The notes below the pieces were generated by a model. That model searched no databases and had not been told where the DNA came from. It worked only from the letters and a program-made list of their open reading frames with translations. A program made the translations under genes and the position numbers. This document shows, piece by piece, positions 31,879 through 37,304 of a stretch of DNA of 37,304 nucleotides. The stretch comes from Olavius sp. associated proteobacterium Delta 1 (lineage in GTDB: Bacteria > Desulfobacterota > Desulfobacteria > Desulfobacterales > JAFDCJ01), in contig CACVKW010000280.1 of the NCBI GenBank assembly GCA_902749685.1, forward strand, positions 1 through 37,304, given 5' to 3'. The first letter of the stretch is position 1; every line of letters starts with the position of its first letter.

Positions 31879-34800
31879 CTATAAAGGAGCCTCATCGGCC
31901 ACACGCTGATGTTTTTTTTTGCCTCTCAACAAATCCCGCAGGGCGCCTTTAAACGGCAGCTGGTTTTTGGACCGTTTTTTGAAAATCTCTTCCATGGACA
32001 AATGGGGATCGCGGTCCGGGTTGCGAAGATACTGACGGATTGCTTCAAGCCTGGCGACGATTTCCTGCTCGGCCTGATATTTCAAATCGGTCTTCATTAC
32101 CAGGATTTTTTCTTTTAAATTCTGATCCTGCTGCAGATCTTTGTACTTTTTTAATTTATATTCCAGGCGTAAACTGGTTAACGCCAGCAGGGTCTTTTCA
32201 TAGTCAGGTCCCAGCCAGATGAGTTCGGGTACCAGATCGCCGAAATTGGATACACCCAGGATGTCTTTATTCTGCAGCCAGTATCCGAATAAGAAATCCA
32301 GTTCCAGATCTTTATAATTTTGCAGGGGCATATACATGCGCCGCAGATGCAGCAGCACTTTTTCGGCCTTTTTTTTGTGACCGCCGATGATGACACTGCC
32401 GCCGACTTCACCCTTTGTAACGCCTTTGGTCCACGGTGCCCCGGTGATGCCGAAATCATGGTAGATGGGAATGTGCAGCAGTCCTGACAGGGTGTTGAGT
32501 GCCAGCGCATACCCGGCCGACGGGCCGCCGACGGTATAAGACGCCGTAAGAAGCTGATGATGGATGGTAAATTTTTCCAGAAATTCCCCGAACAGTCTGG
32601 CAATACTGATCTTGGGAGACAGGGCCTGAAAATAATTCTGCACCATGGTCAGCGCTTCCTGGGCCGACTGCTGGGTCATCTGAACGGCCATTTCCATTTC
32701 AGCGGCTGCCGGAGAAGAAGAAGAAACGGCACCGGTAACCAGTACTTTTTCCGAAGATAAACTGTAGTTTAGGCTGGTGGCAATGGGCAGCAGCACGCCG
32801 GAGACATCACTGGCCCCGACACCGATGATAAAGCCGATTTGCGGCTCCTGGCTCAGCTCGGCTTCTAAAAATTCGTCCAGCTGCACGGAGCCTTTCTTCA
32901 CCGGGCTCTGGGATATTTCTTTGCGCGCCGAGGTCAGGTGCGATTGCATCAAAGGATAACCGTCGGCAGGATTGATATGATCCAGCAGCTTTAAGATGGC
33001 ATCAAAGTGATTGATGAATTCATTGGGGTCGCTTTTGATCTGGGTGCGGATGTTGCGGGGCACATCCAGGGCATCCAAGATTCCGATCAGCGTCTTGAAG
33101 TTAAATTTGATAAAATTTACCTGCACTTCGCGCTCGGCGCCTTCCAGAGCCTTTAATTTTTGAAGAACGCGGTGTTCCGTGCCGCGCAGGCTGCGGGCTT
33201 TTTCGACAAAGGCGGTATAATCAGCAGGTGTGTTGCAGATGCCCCTGGCAGCATCCAAGATGACTTCCAGGCTGACGCTGTTGCTCAAGGGGACATCTTC
33301 CAGGGTTCGTTCGATAATTCTGGTAATGTCCTCATTGTTTAAATGCCCTGATACTTCCAGTACTTTCAGACGTTTGGAACGAATCAGCGCCGGATCCAGG
33401 ATATCGAGGCGGTTGGTGGTCAATACGGTAAATACACAGTTTAGCGGAATTTCGCCGTCAATAAGATTGAGAAATTTATTGGTCAGTTTATCCGACGGTG
33501 ATCCCCCGGAGGCGCTGCGCTTGGGTACCAGGGAATCGCCTTCGTCAAAAAAGATAGCGGTGGGTGCAATCATCTTGGCAATGTCATAGACTTTTTCCAG
33601 ATTGGCCACCGCACCGTCAATCGGGTTGACCGGATCCTGCAGCGCTGCCGTACTGAGGGATATATCATGGACCTGTTGGTTCTCGCTGAGCCAGGACCGA
33701 ACCAGAAAGGTCTTGCCGCTGCCCGGCGGCCCATTGAGCACAACCCCTTTTTCCTCACTGACCTCGTAGAACAGGCAGTTATTGATCATTTCCGAGAAAC
33801 TGTTTTTGATATCGCCGGCATATTCGTCCCATTTGACCTTCCGATCCATGTGGTCGACGGCTTTCTTGAACAGATCGCCGTAAGAGTTGCGGGCCACCAG
33901 CTCAAAAGCCTGGCGCACCAGCACTTGATCATCCAGGTGTTCGGGTAAGAAATCGCCTTTGATTTCGATAATGGAGTAGACCAGTTTGCGTACATAGGAG
34001 GGGGTAATTTTTAATGTCCGCTCATCAAAGATGGTGCTGATCTTTTCAACCGCCAGGTCCAAGTTATCGGCGGAAAGACAGGTGACCGACGGATGACAGC
34101 GTTCGTCCAGGCTGTCGGCGATGCGGATATTGTTGCGCAGCAATTCGAGCCGCACGAGTGCTCTTAGATTGTCCGAATTTTTCCAGTTTTCGGTGATGTC
34201 AATGATCCGGCCCTTTTCCACAAAACGGCGGTAAATGGCCGTATCGATGCGCTCCGGCTGATCGGTGGTGGCGATCAGCAGGCAATCCCGCCGACCGTTG
34301 GTAATTTCATCGATAATAATGTTGGCCGTGTCAATCAACGTTCTTTGTTGATGATCGACTCCCGACTGGCGACTGTCCGATTTGCCGAAGGCACTATGGG
34401 CTTCCTCAATGTGTCGAATAGTTGTTTTGCGAGGGTCCCCCAGCGCTTTTTTGAAATAATTGCCCGGCTCACCGGCCAGAGCCGTCTGATAATCATTGGG
34501 GGTTACCATGGCATAGTCGACCTGAATACTCTGCCCTTCCAGTTTGGAAAGCTGCTTGCTGATGCGCTTTTTCAGCAGCCGCCGGACCAGCGGGATGCGG
34601 GAAAGGCGCTTATAATAATGAAGCCGCCTGCGGCGGGTAATTTCCTCTGCCAGGGTTGGATCGATTTGAGCGATGGATTTCCAGAATGGCTCCTCAGCCA
34701 GCAGCTCTTCCTCTTTTTGCTTCAGATCAATTTCCGGCTGCACTTCGTTGACGAAAATGATTCTTTCGATGGTCTCTTTGACGGTCGCAGTCTTGCCGCT

Positions 34801-35298
34801 GCCGCTGGGACCGATTACCAGCAAGAGCGGCGCTTTGGGTACACCGGAATCGGAGGAATATTCTTTGCGGATGTGGGCCCGGTAAATTTTTTCGAACAGC
34901 GCGGCCATCCTGTCCGGAACGTGAACATCGCCAAGCTCTTTATTCAGCAGCGACAGCAGGTAAATATAGTCCTTGGCGGATACCTCTTTTTCCAATATCT
35001 TGTTCCAGGCCTCCTGGGGTTCGGTCTGTCCCGAGATTTCAAATCTTTTCTGCCAGTCGGTCAAAATCTCCGGGTCTTTCAGGATGACAAATTTTTTATC
35101 CTGGGCGGACATAAATAAAGACAGCAACACTTCGATCATGGTATTGATCATATCCGAAGGCGGATGGTACTGGTTTAAGCGGGCACGCATAAATGCCTTG
35201 GTCTCATATGACCATGATGCCACCAGATCTTCGATTTCGCGGATTCGATTTTCAGGCAGACGGACATACTGCTTTTCTTTGGTCAGTCTTTTGGCCAT
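31879..35298 (-). CDS. Double AAA+ ATPase with C-terminal Lon-type protease domain
   Basis: 1139 residues, no signal or membrane segment. AAA+ module 1: Walker A GPSGSGKT (163-170), Walker B-like HIEEAH (296-301), sensor LLIATTDQ and RRF. AAA+ module 2: Walker A GPPGSGKT (523-530), Walker B AIFFDEGDSL (581-590), sensor-1 LTTNRLDILDPALIRS. The C-terminal Lon (S16) domain has GGPSAG with catalytic Ser927 and IGGHKKK with catalytic Lys975, so the Ser-Lys dyad is intact. Bacterial LonA has one AAA+ module and a LON N-domain; neither matches here. Start ATG overlaps the SPFH stop by one base (TAATG), so the two are coupled. An ATP-driven protease guided by the SPFH protein is inferred. 31668-31878 downstream shows no clear terminator. 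Confidence 0.85.
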   Translation of the reverse strand: MAKRLTKEKQYVRLPENRIREIEDLVASWSYETKAFMRARLNQYHPPSDMINTMIEVLLSLFMSAQDKKFVILKDPEILTDWQKRFEISGQTEPQEAWNKILEKEVSAKDYIYLLSLLNKELGDVHVPDRMAALFEKIYRAHIRKEYSSDSGVPKAPLLLVIGPSGSGKTATVKETIERIIFVNEVQPEIDLKQKEEELLAEEPFWKSIAQIDPTLAEEITRRRRLHYYKRLSRIPLVRRLLKKRISKQLSKLEGQSIQVDYAMVTPNDYQTALAGEPGNYFKKALGDPRKTTIRHIEEAHSAFGKSDSRQSGVDHQQRTLIDTANIIIDEITNGRRDCLLIATTDQPERIDTAIYRRFVEKGRIIDITENWKNSDNLRALVRLELLRNNIRIADSLDERCHPSVTCLSADNLDLAVEKISTIFDERTLKITPSYVRKLVYSIIEIKGDFLPEHLDDQVLVRQAFELVARNSYGDLFKKAVDHMDRKVKWDEYAGDIKNSFSEMINNCLFYEVSEEKGVVLNGPPGSGKTFLVRSWLSENQQVHDISLSTAALQDPVNPIDGAVANLEKVYDIAKMIAPTAIFFDEGDSLVPKRSASGGSPSDKLTNKFLNLIDGEIPLNCVFTVLTTNRLDILDPALIRSKRLKVLEVSGHLNNEDITRIIERTLEDVPLSNSVSLEVILDAARGICNTPADYTAFVEKARSLRGTEHRVLQKLKALEGAEREVQVNFIKFNFKTLIGILDALDVPRNIRTQIKSDPNEFINHFDAILKLLDHINPADGYPLMQSHLTSARKEISQSPVKKGSVQLDEFLEAELSQEPQIGFIIGVGASDVSGVLLPIATSLNYSLSSEKVLVTGAVSSSSPAAAEMEMAVQMTQQSAQEALTMVQNYFQALSPKISIARLFGEFLEKFTIHHQLLTASYTVGGPSAGYALALNTLSGLLHIPIYHDFGITGAPWTKGVTKGEVGGSVIIGGHKKKAEKVLLHLRRMYMPLQNYKDLELDFLFGYWLQNKDILGVSNFGDLVPELIWLGPDYEKTLLALTSLRLEYKLKKYKDLQQDQNLKEKILVMKTDLKYQAEQEIVARLEAIRQYLRNPDRDPHLSMEEIFKKRSKNQLPFKGALRDLLRGKKKHQRVADEAPL

Positions 35299-36239
35299 TA
35301 CTCGTCTCCTTTGGCGCCGTTTGCCGCCGCAGGGGGCGGTATGGTCAGAGCCGGTGACCCCTGGGTATTTTGAATCACCAGGGTATTTTGACCGCCCTGG
35401 TTTTTCTCATAAGCCGTGGCCCACTTCTGCTGCGTCAAAAATTGCAGCAGCGGCAGGTCGGTAGAGCCGTCCGGCCGCCCCAGGGCTTTCTGCAAGGACT
35501 GGATGCCGCTCAGATAGGCAGCGTAGAGTTTGCGAATGCGGGATGCTTCCTGGTCGGCGGCATAGTTTTCGGCTTCGGCAATCAGTTCGCGGCGTTTCTT
35601 TTCTTCGGTTGCTTCCACCAGCTTATCACCGAAGCGCGTTTCTTTGAGCACGAAACTGACCACTTCGATGCCATATTTTTGCTCCAGGTTCGGTCCGCCT
35701 TCATTGATGGGACGCGATTTTAGGGCCCGAAATATCTCCTCTTTGATCATTTCACGATCACTGATCAGCTCGTCGACCTGCTGGGCCTGCAGGATATCTT
35801 TGACAATACCGTCATAGTCTCCCTGCAGGATGCTCAAGGGGTCGAGGTTTTCAATGGCCCAGGTCTTCAAATCATCGATCCGGTAGGTCAGGACGCCGGA
35901 GGTCCAGAGCGCCACATTACCCTTTGAAATGATACGCATCGGTTCGAGCTGGCCGCCCAGGAAAAGCCGTTGATTCATGAGCGGAACTTCCTGTTCGATA
36001 CGGGTGAAATAAGGCAGCCGTGCGTGCCACCCGATGTCGGTCACGGCCTCACGTTGCCCACCAAAACGCTCCAGGACCACGGCATAATTTTTTTTGACCT
36101 TGAAAAATGTTTTGGTGGCGTAAATTATGGCCACGCCGCCATAGACCAATCCGACAATTGTGACCAGGGCCAGCAGCCTGCGTAAAAACGTTTTGACAAA
36201 AGCTCTCCGGAGAAACTTTTTAGGAAGTTCATTTGACAT
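35298..36239 (-). CDS. SPFH/HflC-like membrane protein
   Basis: 313 residues. A basic N-terminus (KKFLRRAFVKTFLRR) precedes one membrane helix (about 20-42). Then comes the SPFH domain: KNYAVVLERFGGQREAV, GWHARLPYFTRIEQEVPLMNQRL, the helical EATEEKKRRELIAEAENYAADQEASRI and a Pro/Ala-rich tail. The positive-inside rule puts the SPFH domain outside the cytoplasm, as in HflK/C. SPFH proteins form large membrane rings that regulate proteases such as FtsH. The start at 36239 has AAGGAGTCATC in front; an in-frame start 8 codons earlier lacks this. First gene of the operon, with a good promoter 80 bp upstream. Confidence 0.88.
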   Translation of the reverse strand: MSNELPKKFLRRAFVKTFLRRLLALVTIVGLVYGGVAIIYATKTFFKVKKNYAVVLERFGGQREAVTDIGWHARLPYFTRIEQEVPLMNQRLFLGGQLEPMRIISKGNVALWTSGVLTYRIDDLKTWAIENLDPLSILQGDYDGIVKDILQAQQVDELISDREMIKEEIFRALKSRPINEGGPNLEQKYGIEVVSFVLKETRFGDKLVEATEEKKRRELIAEAENYAADQEASRIRKLYAAYLSGIQSLQKALGRPDGSTDLPLLQFLTQQKWATAYEKNQGGQNTLVIQNTQGSPALTIPPPAAANGAKGDE

Positions 36240-36319
36240 GATGACTCCTTGTATTTGAAACAATCGGGTGACTTGATATATTCCGCTAAATCAAGGTGTT
36301 ACAATCTTTCCCATAACAA

Positions 36320-36347
36320 ATTATATGCTTGCCAGGCATAATTTCAA
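36320..36347 (-). promoter_or_regulatory. Sigma-70-type promoter of the SPFH/AAA-Lon operon
   Basis: On the minus strand TTGAAA (36342-36347) and a perfect TATAAT (36320-36325) are 16 bp apart, 80 bp before the SPFH start. The spacer carries ATGCCTGGCAAGCAT, which has inverted ATGC/GCAT ends and could be an operator. Confidence 0.65.
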
Positions 36348-36370
36348 TTGCGAGAACAGCTGGATGTATT

Positions 36371-36600
36371 ATAATCTAGGTTAAACGGTTCAGAGTTCAA
36401 CGCTTATCCGCCTCCGGCGGGTTCCGGGTTGAAAAACCCCCAAACAGTTTATATCAACTGAATTGTTAGAGACACAGAAGCAGCTTCGGAAGTCGATGGC
36501 GGACAGGGGCAATACTCTTCTCATTCAACATGTATCTCTGAAGCACGAACGATTCTTTTATTATAATCCACAAACCATAATTATTCAAAAAATAATATCA
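36371..36600. other. Gene-free region with small GC hairpins
   Basis: Holds CCGCC-TCC-GGCGG near 36409-36421 and GGGTT-GAAA-AACCC near 36427-36440, both hairpins without T-runs. An open plus-strand frame begins at a TTG (36463) but has no ribosome site; it is not used as the start of the next gene. Confidence 0.35.
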
Positions 36601-37068
36601 ATGGACCATGTCAGGCGAAAAAAATGGCTTTCATTCACTGGGTACGCGGTGGCTTTTCTAAGCGTTTGGTCGCTTTCTCTTATCTTGGCTGAAACCTATT
36701 TCCCCAACCCGTCATCGGGCCTCACCCCACGACAACCCGATCGCATTGCGCGCCAGCTTTTTCATCCGAACCCCTTGCAAAGTTCGCCGAAAGACGCTGC
36801 TGTGAATAATATTCAGCAGGAGGAACTTTTCTTCCGGCTTAACCAGAAAGTTTCCGCCGGTAAAGCAGAGCTTATCTATCGCGGACTGGTGGGAGCGGTC
36901 GAGTTCCGGATCGACGTCATAATCCCTGAGTTGGACCCGCAAGTGTCTTATCCCTATCGGCTTGAAATTTCAGAAGCCAAAAAATCCTTTCGACTGGCGA
37001 ATCGCAATTACCGGTTAATCTCCGCTAAAAAAGCAGCGCTTCGGTTAAAGCTAATTAATCCGCCATGA
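36601..37068 (+). CDS. Small single-pass membrane-anchored protein of unknown function
   Basis: 155 residues from the ATG at 36601. A short basic N-terminus (MDHVRRKKW) is followed by one hydrophobic helix (YAVAFLSVWSLSLILA, about 14-29), then a soluble domain placed outside the cytoplasm: an alpha segment, FRIDVIIPELDPQVSYPYRLEI and FRLANRNYRLISAKKAALRLKL, largely beta. No cysteine or catalytic motif and no family I recognise. This start is chosen because the hydrophobic helix follows a positive N-terminus there; no strong ribosome site is visible. It is divergent from the SPFH operon. Confidence 0.65.
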   Translation: MDHVRRKKWLSFTGYAVAFLSVWSLSLILAETYFPNPSSGLTPRQPDRIARQLFHPNPLQSSPKDAAVNNIQQEELFFRLNQKVSAGKAELIYRGLVGAVEFRIDVIIPELDPQVSYPYRLEISEAKKSFRLANRNYRLISAKKAALRLKLINPP

Positions 37069-37073
37069 AAAAC

Positions 37074-37103
37074 ACCCTGTTCAGGGTTGTAAATTGTTTT
37101 TGA
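37074..37103 (+). terminator. Weak terminator after the small membrane protein
   Basis: ACCCTG (37074-37079) and CAGGGT (37082-37087) form a short stem followed by TGTAAATTGTTTTTG, 6 bp beyond the stop codon. Correct orientation and a late T-run, but a small stem. Confidence 0.45.
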
Positions 37104-37210
37104 TAAACTGAATTCAGTTATTAGATCGATGCGGCGCATTTTTTTCTGTTTATCTCCAATCAGCTGCCGGAAATTAAAGAAAATTTAATCCTAGTTAACA
37201 AACTTTAACC

Positions 37211-37263
37211 CCAATTGAGTGAAACTCAATTGGTGGGTACTCGGTATCTGGTACTGGGTATTG
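37211..37263. repeat. 10-bp hairpin followed by four 7-bp repeats
   Basis: CCAATTGAGT-GAA-ACTCAATTGG (37211-37233) is a perfect hairpin. Directly after it come GGTACTC, GGTATCT, GGTACTG and GGTATTG (37236-37263), period 7. The complementary strand (CCAGTACC-like) recalls the CCAG heptamers at 43-70. No gene lies between 37104 and the window end. Confidence 0.6.
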
Positions 37264-37304
37264 GTTTTAAGGAATGGGTTTGATTTTTAATATATCACCC
37301 GCAA

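Noticed and set aside
36463..36600. N-terminal extension of the small membrane protein from a TTG
   Set aside because: No ribosome site, and it would bury the membrane helix behind 46 unstructured residues.
1..37304. tRNA or rRNA genes and complete insertion sequences
   Set aside because: I looked for conserved tRNA arms, rRNA segments, transposase motifs and terminal repeats with target duplications and found none.

Overview
The window looks like chromosomal DNA from a strictly anaerobic bacterium, most likely a Desulfobacterota (Desulfobacterales-like) sulfate reducer or relative. The reasons are a rubrerythrin/ferredoxin oxygen-defence pair, a multi-cluster ferredoxin, WrbA-type and Fe-S-type flavoproteins, a DUF2284 metal-binding protein, a molybdopterin oxidoreductase, and two reading frames interrupted by UGA codons that look like selenocysteine. 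No marker gene in the window proves the assignment.

Layout. 1-4600: an M20 peptidase, a VapBC toxin-antitoxin pair, and gene debris (a ComM tail, a piece of a secreted choice-of-anchor-U protein, a truncated flavoprotein, a 5'-truncated Fic gene). 4656-9387: a GHKL ATPase, asparagine synthetase AsnA, a lipoprotein alpha/beta hydrolase, and the shredded remains of a glutamate-carboxypeptidase-like M20 gene. 9388-14147: a YhaN/YhaO (Rad50/Mre11-like) DNA-repair pair. 14218-17563: a nitroreductase tail, a multi-cluster ferredoxin, a flavodoxin and a YkgJ-type cysteine-cluster protein. 17858-23300: an exported protein of unknown function, a second Fic remnant, and a LemA/GIDE-HEAT membrane pair. 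23644-26395: a DUF2284 protein, a ribbon-helix-helix plus small coiled-coil pair, DinB, rubrerythrin and ferredoxin. 26606-28691: an acetyltransferase, then the collapsed remains of a mercury-resistance locus (MerR promoter and operator, merR'-'merF fusion, the tail of a CopZ-like metallochaperone with an in-frame UGA) ending in a complete thioredoxin-like gene with a CxxU motif. 28886-31667: a cysteine-dioxygenase-like protein and a molybdopterin oxidoreductase. 31879-36239: an SPFH membrane protein translationally coupled to a large double-AAA+ ATPase carrying a C-terminal Lon protease domain. The window ends with a small membrane-anchored protein.

Functional groups. (1) Redox and metal handling: ferredoxin, rubrerythrin, flavodoxin and the mer/selenoprotein block. 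(2) Proteolysis and envelope: SPFH with AAA-AAA-Lon, and LemA with GIDE-HEAT. (3) Conflict or regulation: VapBC, Fic, the RHH pair and GHKL. Most genes lie on the minus strand.

The two strongest points are the selenoprotein candidates at 27906-28691 and the SPFH/AAA-AAA-Lon operon at 31879-36239. A third is that two unrelated fic remnants each carry an upstream array of 10-bp repeats in the same arrangement but with different core sequences. The intergenic DNA is also unusually rich in gene fragments and in 7-bp-period degenerate repeats.
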